NCBI RefSeq assembly: GCF_019175385.1
Contig: NC_083338.1
Location: 91,719,777-91,783,776, forward strand
DNA length: 64,000 bases
Reading direction: 5' to 3'
DNA from: Lycium barbarum
Taxonomy: Eukaryota > Streptophyta > Magnoliopsida > Solanales > Solanaceae
Shown here: positions 35,814-46,995 of the stretch, piece after piece
How positions within the stretch are numbered: the first letter of the stretch is position 1
Layout: each line of letters begins with the position of its first letter
Notes under the pieces: generated by a model
Databases searched by the model: none
Told to the model about the DNA's origin: nothing
Seen by the model: only the letters and a program-made list of their open reading frames with translations
Program-made: the position numbers and the translations under genes

Positions 35814-35930
35814 TATTTAGTTTGAAACGAAATCCAACAAAGAACGACCACCAAACAAGGGTTTAACTTGTACAAACAATCAAAGAAAGTTATCATAACA
35901 AATCATGTTTTTAAGACATTCTTAAGAGTA
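35776..35930. repeat. direct repeat, copy 1: C LTR end plus flank
   Basis: 155 bp made of the last 38 bases of the C 3' LTR and 117 bases of flank. It recurs at 35972-36126 with few changes, so the duplication happened after C inserted. Confidence 0.85.
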
Positions 35931-35971
35931 TATATATTTCAGACGAAATATATATATTTATATATATATTC

Positions 35972-36126
35972 CGGGTATCCATCATGGCCCACCGGTTGTG
36001 GTCATGACATATTTAGTTTGGAACGAAATCCAACAAAGAACGACCACCAAACAAGAGTTTAACTTGTACAAACAATCAAAGAAAGTTATCATAACAAATC
36101 ATGCTTTTAAGACATTCTTAAGAGTA
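35972..36126. repeat. direct repeat, copy 2
   Basis: Second copy of 35776-35930, separated from it by about 41 bp of AT-rich sequence. Its last 119 bases form the left arm of the palindrome. Confidence 0.85.
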
Positions 36127-36246
36127 TTACTCTTAAGAATGTTTTAAAAGCATGATTTGTTATGATAACTTTCTTTGATTGTTTGTACAAGTTAAACCCT
36201 TTTTTGGTGGTTATTCTTTGTTGGATTTCGTTTCAAACTAAATATG
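36008..36246. repeat. near-perfect palindrome with 119-bp arms
   Basis: Arms 36008-36126 and 36128-36246 are reverse complements with a one-base spacer and roughly eight mismatches by eye. A transcript would fold into a long hairpin. The arm sequence also occurs in direct orientation at 35812-35930. No terminal inverted repeats of a known DNA transposon were recognised. Confidence 0.85.
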
Positions 36247-36534
36247 ATATTTGAACTAGGTCATTTTCGCGTGTAGGGTCGAGCCCGCATTGAACCTTTA
36301 AACGATTATACAACTGTTAACATTTGTATTGTCTATTATGTAAGATTGTACTTGTTCTTAAAAGGTTGAAACTTTACACATATTTTTGCTCATTAAATGG
36401 GTTTTCTTAAACTTGAATCTAAACACTTGAATTGCATATGTTGTATATCGATTGATTTGGAATACTGCTATTTTGAGATGATGGTGTGATTGATGATTCT
36501 TCTAATTTGCCTTGATTTTTGATTTGTTGTGTTT
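36247..36534. other. unassigned sequence between palindrome and minisatellite
   Basis: AT-rich and non-coding; no motif recognised. Confidence 0.4.
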
Positions 36535-36960
36535 GGCCTAGTTATTCGGGAGGATGAATAACCACCGTGGGTCGCTCTCCGGTGTGTGAGACACATTTAT
36601 GCGCTAGCCTAGTTATTTGGGAGGATGAGTAATCCGTGAGTTATACTCCGATGTAAGCCGCACTTTTGGAAAATCACTAGTTATTCGGAGGACGAATAAC
36701 TGTGGCGAGTCACTTTCCGGTGCGTGAGCCGCATTCGTGCGCACGCCTAGTTATTCGGGAGGATGAGTAATGTCTGTGAGTTGTACTATGGTGTGAAAGC
36801 CGCATTCATGTGTAAGCCTGCTTATTCGGGAGGATGAGTAATGTCCGTGAGTTGTACTATGGTGCGTATGCCGCATTCATGTGCAAGCCTGCTTATTCGG
36901 GAGGATGAGTAACCACCTTGTGTTGTACTCTAGTGCGTAAGACGCATTTATGCGCAGACC
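36535..36960 (+). repeat. minisatellite, six units of about 71 bp
   Basis: Unit starts marked by (G/C)TTATTCGGGAGGATGA at 36541, 36612, 36680, 36750, 36821 and 36892, giving spacings of 71, 68, 70, 71 and 71. Units also share a GTGAGTTGTACT-like block and CCGCATTCATGTGC. Units 4 to 6 are most alike. Confidence 0.9.
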
Positions 36961-37938
36961 CTAATTATCATTGTGTGAATCCTACATTTTTTGCCTATGA
37001 GTTATACTTCAGTTGCCTGTGTGTGGCTTGTTGATGATCTTGAGTTCCTGATTGAACGACTTAATATGATAAATGGTTTGATTGATTGCAATTGTTATAT
37101 TTCCTTCTTATTTGGTTGTCCACAGAAAGTCCTACGAAGGTTGATGATTTTGCTCTATCTCTTACTTTTGAACAGTTTTACTACTACTGATTCATATGTT
37201 TTTTTATAACTATCTTATTTGAATTATTAACTATTGCCCCTTAGACACTCTCTGAGTACCCAGTACTCAGGCATACCATTGTTGTTTTTTATTGTATGTT
37301 AGGTATTGAAGAAGAGCAGGGTCGTGATAATCGTATAGAGTATGCTAATTTGTTGCTCTCCAGACTTATTAGTGAGCCAACATGCTTGTTCGTGGGGCAC
37401 CTCTCTATCTTTACTTGTTGCTTTTAATTTCTGATTTGCATCCTAAAGTTAGATTATCATTATTTCTCTTAGAAGCTACATAGATAGTTGTCAGAATTGT
37501 GGGTAAATATTAATGTCTCGTATGACTTGTTACGCATTTGGCCAGTCTTATTATTATTTAACTAGTTATAGACTTCCACTGATTTGTTATAAGTATGGGC
37601 ATGTTTTGATTAGGCCTTAGTAGCTTTCTAATTAATGTTAAATGACCTCATAATGAATGTATAGGCGTTTATTGACTTTATAAAGTTCTTCTGATGTGAC
37701 TCCCGAGTATCAGATACCTGTTGGGACCAGGGTGTATTGGGGCATGACATTGTCCCTACAACCGCATTTGACCTATGGCCTTTCTAGCAAAATGAGGAAA
37801 GAGCACAACCCAAATCTATCTGGTGTGGACCAAATGCTCTAACTCAAACTTAAATTCTTTATATTCTTCGATGTCGTAGATAGAAACTACTAAATGGAAA
37901 AGGCAAATTTCCTTTTTCTTATGCTCTTTTAGCGAAAA
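36961..37938 (+). other. possible old LTR end and flank of element F
   Basis: Non-coding. ggggcatgaca at 37739-37749 looks like the end of a plus-strand LTR, but no start, primer site or target duplication was found. The last five bases GAAAA (37934-37938) would be the left target duplication of F. Confidence 0.35.
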
Positions 37939-38346
37939 TGTCACGACCCGGCTAGGGGCCGTGACGGGTACCCAGGGCTAACCACCGAGCACCACTCATT
38001 CTACTACTCATCATGCTCATTAAACATTCTTTTATCAAAATCATACTCAAATTATAAGAAAAACATCTTTCTTTCGGAAACATAAATACTTTTATATGCA
38101 CAAGCCTTTTGGTCATTAAAATAATATATATATACATAGTAGCAACCACGTGAGACCATATAACCCACACTGCGTATCTACAAGCCTCTACTAGAGTACT
38201 AGACATATGGACGGGACAGGACCCCGTCGTGCCCAAAATATACCTGTACACAAAAGGATAATCATAAGCACCTCCGAAACAATGGAGTGGTTTCAAATCA
38301 GATGATAGCTACTATGAGTCGGGATCAAGTTCACCTCCCTGTCTAC

Positions 38347-38403
38347 CTGTGGGCATGAACACAGCGTCCAAAGAAAACGGATGTCAGTACGAACATTGTA
38401 CTG
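38347..38403 (-). promoter_or_regulatory. three-hairpin block, LTR F
   Basis: Minus sense: CAGTAC/GTACTG, TCC/GGA and CTGTG/CACAG. The third stem uses T-A where B, E, G, I and H use C-G. Confidence 0.65.
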
Positions 38404-39870
38404 AGTATGAGAGGCATAAACAATAATATTACGTCAATGAAATAAAGGAAGCATCAATAAGGAACATCTGTATCTGACTGTCAAATATAAAGGAAATGAT
38501 GCATGTTGGCTTACTCATAATCATCATCACATCATATATGAATAAATGTATAAACTTCCCGTCCATATTGGATAGGTATGATAATCATTAGCCTGCGTCC
38601 AGGCCTCCCGCATCCGGGGTATCATCTCATGCTGCCCACTAGTAGTGTCTGCCCATGCCATCTGGCCATGGTGTATACGCTGCCTGCCTTAGCGGTGACT
38701 GCCCGGCCAAATAGGCGCAGTGTTATATCATTATCATAATATGCTCATCATAGTGTATGCATAAAAACTCCAGGACGACTATGATTTATCGGGGTGACGT
38801 AAGGTTATGATCCCCCGATTTCATTATGGAGCACTCATTAACATTCTGCCTCACCTTGAAGGGAATAGTATATGAGGTGAGTGTAAGCAATAAGTGACAT
38901 CATTAATGTTTAGGAACATCATATCATGAACATCTAGAATCTCTACACTTTAACTCTTACCTTGTGTAGGTATTTATGAACATCGGCTCATAGTTTTCCG
39001 GAATTTAAGAGATTCATGGAGAGAAAAGAAAGTCATACTATAGGATTCATGCCATAGAAAGAAAGGACTAGCCTCACATACCTTTGTCGTTTAACTATTT
39101 TATCACTTGATCATCCTCCTTCGTTGCTCACGTTTCTACCTTCAAGAAGATTCGCATTAACATTAGTTACTAGGCTATAAGAATATTTTACTAATTCTAG
39201 GGAAAATTGGGCAGCATTTCCTTTGTTTCTACTACTTTTCCACATTCTATATCAAATCCCAAACCTTCATGACAATATTCGCAATATCGCAACAACAATC
39301 ATCATATATCTACGTTTACAACAATTCACCATTTCCCTTCAATTTCTCCACAATTATAGTTATAGCTTACTATCGCGTTTTCTCATATATAATACTTATT
39401 CCATGGTGTAAATGTCTTTTATAACATATTTACAATCACAACATATCGATAATCATGACTCAATCCAACCTTTACCCAACAATGTCACTATTCCCATATT
39501 TATGACCCATTTTCTACCTCCTTCTACAATCCAAGTGTTTCAACTTTGAACACCTTAAATAACATGTAAATACCACAAAAATGACCTTGGATGGTGGATG
39601 AGCAACCCTCGAGTGGAACTTCTCTTCTTGCACCAAAACCCTAACTCTCTTCTCTTGAGTTTTCTTGGTGTAGATTAACTTTTAATGGGTCTCACACACT
39701 TGATTTCATGGATTTGGTGTAGTTGATTATGGATTTCCTTTGATTTCTAGTGGAGAATGATGGAGAAGGTTCTAGAGGTTTCTTGATGTGTGGAGGAGTG
39801 AGATGAAAATGAGATAAAATGAAGGAGGGGTCCTTATATCAATTCATGAAATCAGTCCTCACCGAGATAT

Positions 39871-40090
39871 ACGGTACGCTCGACGGAGCGTAGATCGGAT
39901 CGACGGGGCGTCGATCTGATCGTCGAAGTCGTTAAATTTCCAGTGAGCAATCTGTCATTTCCTTTCATTCTACGGTGAGAAGGACGGTCCGTCGAACTGA
40001 TCGACGGAGCGTCGATATGGTCGTCGAATGGTCTTCGTTCTAGTTCAATTCAACGGCACAATCGACGAAGCTTCGACTTGTCCGACGGTA
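39871..40090. promoter_or_regulatory. palindrome cluster in U3 of LTR F
   Basis: CGACGGAGCG (39891), TCGACGGGGCGTCGA (around 39900), GACGGTCCGTC (39983-39993), TCGACGGAGCGTCGA (around 40000) and TCGACGAAGCTTCGA (around 40052). They sit upstream, in the minus sense, of the TATA-like site near 39830. Confidence 0.5.
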
Positions 40091-40290
40091 CAAAGAACAA
40101 CCGTCGAACCCCCCTTTCGCAGAACTGCGGTGGAGTTTCATTTAACGAACTTTTCTCCCTTGCCTCTATTTTTTTTGGAACCTTAATTAGAATTATTAAG
40201 TATCTCTTGTTACTTGTAGAGACATCATGTACACCTTAACTTACGTTAGTCCCTTCACCGCTCTGCAACCCAAAGTTCCGAGGTGTAACA

Positions 40291-40327
40291 TTCTTCCCCC
40301 CTTTTGGAACATTCGTCCTCAAATGTT
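40291..40327 (-). promoter_or_regulatory. purine tract and stem of element F
   Basis: Minus-strand CCAAAAGGGGGGAAGAA next to the LTR; stem AACATTTG-AGGA-CGAATGTT at 40308-40327 with one G-T pair. Confidence 0.8.
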
Positions 40328-40519
40328 AAGTACTCAGGAATTCTACAAAAATTTCGCTAGAGTTTCCCCTGTAATATGGCACTACCATCCTGTCACAACA
40401 TCCCATAATAACATTGCCTCACAGGGCCACAACATAATAGCAATAAAAATTGGCCGCACACGACCAAAAGCATAAAAGAAAGCATACATACCTTATAATG
40501 TTTGTACTTCATCTTGAAT
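40328..40519 (-). other. 3' untranslated region of element F
   Basis: Non-coding; resembles 51793-51958 of element A (cattacagggg and acaggatggtg-like phrases), so A and F are closely related. Confidence 0.6.
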
Positions 40520-41141
40520 CTCTCTTGGGGGTTGGAATAAATGCGGGTACTTGAACTTCATACTCTCTTATGCTTCCCAAGTCATTTCTTCTCGATTGTT
40601 GTTTTGCCACATGACTTTGGCTGAGGCTACTTCTTTATTTCGAAGTCTTCGTGCCTACCTGTCTAAAATGGCAATGGGCACTTCTTCATATGCTAGTTTT
40701 TCTGTCACTTGCACTTCATCTATTGGGACTATTTTCATGGGATCTCCAACACACTTGCGGAGCATTGAAACATGAAAAACTGGGTGAACTGATTCAAGCT
40801 CTGAAGGCAAGTTTAATTCATAGGCTACTTGGCCCACCTTACAGATGATTTTATAGGGTCCAAAGTAGCGGGGACTCAATTTCCCTTTCTTGCCAAATAT
40901 CATCACTCCATTCATTGGCGATACCTTCAAAAATACCCAATCATCAACCTGAAATTCCAAGTCTCGCCGGCGGTTATCCGCGTAAGATTTTTGGCGACTT
41001 TGGGCTGTTACCAATCTATCTCGGATCACTTTGACTTTTTCTACCGCTTGCTGAACTAATTCAGGGCCTATTAACTGTACTTCCCCTATTTCAAACCGTC
41101 CAATTGGGGACCTACACTTTCTTCCATATAAAGCTTCATAC
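40520..41141 (-). pseudogene. pol: integrase C-terminus and chromodomain, element F
   Basis: Reads on the minus strand from the codons for [14 protein letters not shown] next to A's insertion point, through a 124-codon open part (40655-41029: [45 protein letters not shown]), to the chromodomain. Just after AILDR comes a TAG where relatives have CAG, then RRLRNKEVASAKV and EEMTWEA followed by TAA. The catalytic core of the same protein is on the other side of A at 54463. Confidence 0.88.
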
Positions 41142-41300
41142 TGTTACACCTCGGAAATTTCTCCGTGAACGTACAATGAATAGACCAACGAAGAGTATGA
41201 GTGTACGATGTTTTACTAAGAAGGGGATGACCACTTATGAGTTTTGAAAATGTGAAAGTTGCAGATTTGCACTTTGGCCCAGTTGGTCGTAAAATAGAAT

Positions 41301-41550
41301 ACGGCCCGTAAAGTGGTTTACGGACCGTAAACTACTATCATCTTTCAACATTCTAAAACTTCAACTTTCTGCCAAATGTCTACATGGTTAAATACGACTC
41401 AGAATACGGACCATAAATCGACATACGGCCCGGAAACTGTGACCGTAAACCACCATGACTCCAGCAAACCTATCTGGTTCTGTTATGCTTAAATATAGTC
41501 ATGAAGGATAGACCGTAAACCAAAATACGGCCCGTAAACTGGGTTTACGG
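41301..41550. promoter_or_regulatory. palindrome cluster in U3 of A 5' LTR
   Basis: ACGGCCCGT at 41301 and 41527, ACGGACCGT at 41320, plus worn copies at 41406 and 41425. The 3' LTR has the same cluster near 52153-52405, partly mutated (gcgaatcgt at 52173). A TATA-like aagtataaggg follows near 41597. Confidence 0.5.
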
Positions 41551-43114
41551 CCACTGTGCACATCGACTACTATTCATAAAAATAAAATTTTAAGTTAAGT
41601 ATAAGGGACCCTCTTTCATTCCGTTCATTTCATTTTCACTCCACACTTCAAGAAACATCTAGAATACTCTAATATTAATCCACAAGAGAATCAAGGGAAA
41701 ATCAAGATCAACAACACCAAATCTATGAAATCAAGAGTGTGACCCTCATCAAAGTTCATCTACACCAAGAAATTGCAAAGGAAGTGAAGTAGGTTTTTGG
41801 TATAGAAGAGTATTGCTACTCAAGGCTCGATCCTACCACATCTAAGGTAAGTTTTATTACTTTCTCATGATGATTGAAGTATTTATACGTTGAAACACTT
41901 GGATTATAGAAGAGTGTAGTAAATGGGTCATAAAATGTGAATAGTGCCTTAGTTGAATGATAGTTGGATTAAATTATGAATGTTGATGAGTTGGGAGTAT
42001 AAATATGCTATAAATGACGTGTATACCACGAAATAGGGGTGATGTATGAGAAAATGTGATGATGAGCTTAAACCCATAAATGTGGATAAATTGGAGAAAA
42101 ATGGGGGAATGTGGTAAATGTAGATAAATGACGATTGTTGATACGATATTGTGAGTGTTGTTGTGAATGTTTGGTAGTTGAAATGAAACATGGGAAAAGT
42201 AGTAGAAACAAAGGAAATGTTGCCCAATTTTCCCTAGAAATAGTAGCGTGTTCTTCTCGTCGATTGACTAACAATGGTACGAATTCTCTCTTGAAGGTAG
42301 AGATGTGATATCAAAGGAAATCAACCAGAAGATAGCATAGTTAAACGAAAAAGGTATGTGAGGCTTATCTTTTCTTTCAAAAGGCATGAATCCTTCAAGT
42401 CTTGTATAATCCTTCTACAAAACGAAGCCTATGAGTCCTTAAATATATTGAATTACATATGAATATGATGGTGATGATAATGAGCTAGAGTATAGCGATT
42501 CAAGAAATTGTGGCATGATGTTCCTATAACGCTAATGATGCTATCTTTGTTAACACTCGCCTTATGTTCCATTTCTTTCAAGGCGAGGCACGATACTCAT
42601 AAACGTTCATAATATAATCGGGGGTTCACGACCTTACGTCACCCTGACGTAGTGTGGTTGCCCTTAAGGATTAACGTATGCTCTTAATGCTAATATACGA
42701 TATGTTTATAAGATGATTGATAATTCTAGTTTGTAATATGATGATGATATGTATAAGATACCAAGAAATAATACGATGATGCTATGTTATGAGATGTGTA
42801 ATAGTGATGTGTTATTATTGATTTTGTGATGATAATATTCCACCGTGCCTATTTGGCCGGGCATGTCACCGCGAATGCGGGCTGCGTATGATTCCACCCC
42901 ACCTATATGGCCGGGCATGTCACCGTTAATGCGGGCTGCTATGTTTACACTGAGCCTAGAGGGCCGGGCATGATCACCACTATTGGGCGGCATATGAGGA
43001 TTACCCGGACGCGGGTAATGATGCGGAGTATGATGTGATGATGTACGTGATGAAGTATGTGATGATGTATGTGATGATGAATGTGATGATATATGGGATA
43101 TGACAAAACATATA

Positions 43115-46100
43115 TGTTATATCCCGTGTTTTCACACGTTTGGAAAAAATTGAAATATCTTGGATTTTTGAGAAATGAGGTCAAATTTGATTTTATTTGA
43201 CATAGGAGTTGTGCATGAAAGAATATTGTTGTGAAAGTGTGGGACAAGGCTAAGGGCAATGTTGGAATTTTGGAAATTAGTTTCGGGAATTACAAAACGT
43301 GGATTATAAATCATTGGGCTAAAAAAAAAAATGAAATGAATTGAGGCCCAAACCATAGACCATGGCCGGCCACTATGGCCTTGGCCCAAGTCCTATTACA
43401 TGGTCATGTGCTTGACCATGTGACCAATAATTATAAGAAGACCAAGTCTTCATAGTATATCCATTAGAGAGCAAGAAAACCAAAGCAAAAAATAAGAGCA
43501 AGAAGAGAGAAGGGTTTCGGGATTGGCTTGGAAATTTGACTCCCAAAAATATTGCTCCTAAAATTTTTATTTTGTGGTTTTCCTACTAAATTGAGTAGCC
43601 TCTTCAACTTGGTGTAGTTGTCTTGGAGGGAGAAGCACTTGATTCATCAAAGTGATCACAAGTTCAAGTGAAGAAGACTAGAGAATAAGGTAAGAATTAT
43701 CCCTTATCCTTGTGTTATGAAGTCTTGTTTGTGTTGTAGTATGTAGAAATGTGTTGATTGTATGAAGAAATGGAAGTTTGCAAAGTGGGTGTGTGGTATA
43801 TATGTGTAGCCGTGTGCATGTGTATATTGTATAGCCATAATGTGTTGAATTCATGTTATATTCTAGTTGTGGTGGTAGTGAAATGCATATTGGGAATGAA
43901 AGTTGAATGAATTGAGTTGAAGTTGATAAAAAGAGTATATGGTCGTGTGGTGTGGAGTGTGTGGAATGGAAATGGATTAAGTTTGTTTAGTGTGTTAGTT
44001 GTGTTATTGTGATTCTTGCAATGTAAATGGAAGTAAAATGATATGAGTTTGCTTTGAAATGGAATGTAGAAACTTATGTCGCCTTAAGTATGATTTTTCG
44101 ACATTATGAAAATGAAGTTATTAGGTTGCAAATTATGATGGATATTGATGAATTTGGAAGATGGAATCATGTTATGAATATGTAAGTCAAGGATTAGAAG
44201 TCTCGAATGCATTATGACTTTGGCGGAAAGTTTGTATATTATGTATACCGTGTGTATAATTTGAGGAAACGATATGAAATGCTTCTAAACTATGTTATGA
44301 TGATCTAGATTGATAATGAATGTGAAACCCTTGAGATTGGTTTGGAAATTGAAGTTGAAATGAAGGTTATGGCGTTATGTCGGCAAGTAGAACTAGTGGT
44401 GTCATATTGTGTTTCTAATGTTTGTAGTTGATGTTGATGTTGTTGTTTGGGTTGTTGATGAGTTTGAGCCGAGTTGAATACTCGGGGTGCTATATGTATA
44501 GGGGAAGTGCTGCCGAAATTTCGGTAGACAAATACGAGTTGAATTGAATTCGTAGCATCAATAACTTACAATTGGTAAATGTGACACCATTTGCAGATTT
44601 TCGACGAAAAGGGGAGTGAGCTTGGATAGGCTTAAAAAGCTCAAAAGGTATGTAAAGCTACCCCGATTCTTCTCTTGGCATGCCCTAAGTGTATTAGGAT
44701 CGGATTCGGGCCTCGAAAGACTTTCTGCCCCTCGGAATCCGCAAGTGAAAATATCACTTTTTCTTTCAGTAAGATTGAACTCTTTTGGTATGTTTTCTTG
44801 GAAATTATGCAAACTTTCTCTAAACTCCTTAGAAAGCTATAGAACGTCCGTAGAACCTTTGTAGGTGACCCTATAAGCTTAAAATATGTAATTTGAGCCC
44901 ACCGCCTTGCTTGTCCCGAGGTGGGTCCACTATTCCCGGTTTTGCCCTTATTGTACTTGAGTCTTATTTTTGAGCGGTCTTTGAAAGAAATGTTTTGACT
45001 ACCATTCTAATTACCTAACAAACATTGTTTTAAATATTCCATTAAGTCTGATAAATTGTTTTGACACTCAAAACGACTTCAGAAAGGTTATACTCTGTAA
45101 TTCATTATGATATCCAAAACACATTTACTATGATCCCTTCCGACTTCATTGGATCGGTTTGTCTTTGATATGCTTCATCGAGTCTATGGAAACATTTATG
45201 ATATTTTAATTGCATTAGTCTCTCACTACTCCACTCGTGGATGCCCCAATGTTTCCCACACTGATCCCGGGCCAGGATATGTTGTCAAGCGTGATCCTCT
45301 GCATTGTTCGCCATGCCTCGATGTGAGGGGGCAGGTATACGCGTACATGGGTCTGTGGAGTATGATGTGCCATGTCCGCTTGTTCTGATATGATTTGCTA
45401 TGGCCATTTGATATGACATATTATGTTCGGGGTTATGCCCCTATTCTGATTCTTCTGTGTTGTGGCACCAGCGTCGGGAGGGTGGCCACGTTCTGTCTGC
45501 CGAGTCCCTTGGCAGGGGCCGGATTTGATATGACATATGTTTCTGTACACACTCTGCATGTTTTGAAAATATGTATCTAATACTTTGGATTTTCTGTTTA
45601 CTTTCTGTACGTTCTGTACCAGTTATGATGTTGTCTCTGTAATTCAGGCTTTACATATTAAGTACATATTTCGTACTGACCCCCTTTCTTCGGGGGCTGC
45701 GTTTTCATGTCGCGCAGGTACCGACGACAGGTTTGCAAATCCGCCCGCTTAGGATCTTATTCTGTTATTTTGGGGCGCTCTTTTATTCAGAGCCTATCTT
45801 TTGGTACAGTTTGTCATTACTGTATATGTATATTCCCGTTCATGGGTATGGCGGGGCCCAGTCCCGTCATATGATTCTGTCGGTCTGTTTAGAGGTCTGT
45901 GGACATGTTTGTGGGTTGGGGTCTTTCTGTACAGATGTTTGTATATGTTATGTTTGGGCGATCCCATTCGCCGCGGCGGCCGGTCCGCATATATTTAAAT
46001 GTTTCTTTGTTGGCCCTGTGTGGCCTTTGTTGGTATTTTCTGCGTGCAGGGTATATGGGATAGTTCCTAAAACAAAGGAAACTCTGCCGAAATTTTCCTT

Positions 46101-46245
46101 GAAATTATCTAAATTTGAAATAAAGCCTTGTCGGCTTCTGCTATATACTTGAATGTGTTGGATAAAAATTGAAATAGCATTTGATAAATGTGTTTGGGTG
46201 CCCAGATCGGGCACTAGTCACGGCCTACGGGGTTGGGTCGTGACA
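43115..46245 (+). mobile_element. solo LTR J inside the 5' LTR of A
   Basis: 3131 bp from TGTTATATCCCG to GGGTCGTGACA with exact target duplication ATATA (43110-43114, 46246-46250). Its start matches LTRs B and E, so it belongs to that group. No internal region: a solo LTR. The 139-codon chance ORF at 45733-46152 lies in the LTR and is not a gene. A CTGCCGAAATTTCGG phrase near 44510 is shared with E (29830). Confidence 0.93.
45661..45717 (+). promoter_or_regulatory. three-hairpin block, LTR J
   Basis: AAGTAC/GTACTG (five of six pairs likely), CCCCC/GGGGG (45680-45684 with 45692-45696) and CTGCG/CGCAG (45697-45701 with 45713-45717). Confidence 0.6.
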
Positions 46246-46377
46246 ATATACTATGATGATGTAAAATATGATATATGTAAAAAGTATGTTGCTTATAACA
46301 CTCAAGCAGGTTATATCTTTTCTTATGATTCATGATGCTTCTATGACATTGTTCATTTCATTCCTGCCTTACATACT

Positions 46378-46434
46378 CAGTACAATGTTCGTACTGACGT
46401 CCGTTTTCTTTGGACGCTGTGTTCATGCCCACAG
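46378..46434 (+). promoter_or_regulatory. three-hairpin block, A 5' LTR
   Basis: CAGTAC/GTACTG (46378-46383, 46391-46396), GTCC/GGAC (46399-46402, 46412-46415) and CTGTG/CACAG (46417-46421, 46430-46434). Confidence 0.65.
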
Positions 46435-46795
46435 GTAGACAGGGAGGAGATCTTGCTCCGGACTCTTAGAAGCTGTTAGCTGACTGAAAGCACTCCCTTG
46501 TTCTGGAGGTGCTTATGATGAATGTTTTGTGTACAGTTGTATGTGTAATCTAGTAGAGGCTCGTAGATAATCAATGTGGGTTATGTGGTTTCACGACATG
46601 GGTATTGTGTAAATATATTGATAAATGTTATTGTATAAAGGTATTATATTTTGTAATGAAAAGCAGTATCTTTTGTAAAATGAGTATGATATCTATAAAT
46701 GATTGTTGAATGAGTCTAAGAAGTAATAGTACGAGCGGTGCTCGGTGGTTAGCCCCGGGTACCCGTCGCGGCCCCTAGTTGGGTCATGACAAAAG

Positions 46796-46807
46796 TGGTA
46801 TCAGAAC
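46796..46807 (+). promoter_or_regulatory. primer binding site, element A
   Basis: TGGTATCAGAAC, four bases after the 5' LTR; pairs with initiator Met-tRNA with one change from the usual TGGTATCAGAGC. Confidence 0.88.
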
Positions 46808-46995
46808 AGTTCGTCCTAGGAAGTGTGTACGAACCGTGTCTAGTAGAGTCTTGTTTATGGTGTGTTGCGCGCCACATCAATAAACAAAAGGCTACGGGGC
46901 ATTTAGGAAAAATAACCATCCTTCTTCTTATGAGATCGTGCGATAGAGCCGTGTATAAGATTTAATCCTCCCTAATAGTGCGTTATGATTTTAGA

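Larger units (their letters stand above)
37939..40290 (-). repeat. 3' LTR of element F
   Basis: 2352 bp, minus-strand start TGTTACACCTCGG at 40290, end GGGTCGTGACA at 37939. It holds a TATA-like site near 39830 (minus, gatataagga), a cluster of CGACGGNGCGTCG-type palindromes upstream of it, and GCCCGGCC repeats near 38580-38730. Confidence 0.9.
41142..46791 (+). repeat. 5' LTR of element A, split by solo LTR J
   Basis: Parts 41142-43114 and 46246-46791 join to match 51996-54457. Near 42992-43041 it has about 50 bp (including GGATTACCCGGACGCGGG) not in the 3' LTR. GC-rich GCCTATNTGGCCGGGCATG repeats lie at 42845-42975. Confidence 0.92.

Noticed and set aside
36535..36960. CRISPR-like array
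   Set aside because: Units are contiguous tandem copies without unique spacers and the DNA is eukaryotic.
37739..37749. Certain end of a solo LTR
   Set aside because: The terminus looks right, but no matching start or target duplication could be located, so it stays a possibility only.
45733..46152. 139-codon open frame in LTR J
   Set aside because: Sits in the 3' part of a solo LTR, has no motif and is not conserved in the related LTRs.
46796..46807. tRNA gene fragment
   Set aside because: Only the 12-base primer complement is present; no tRNA body.
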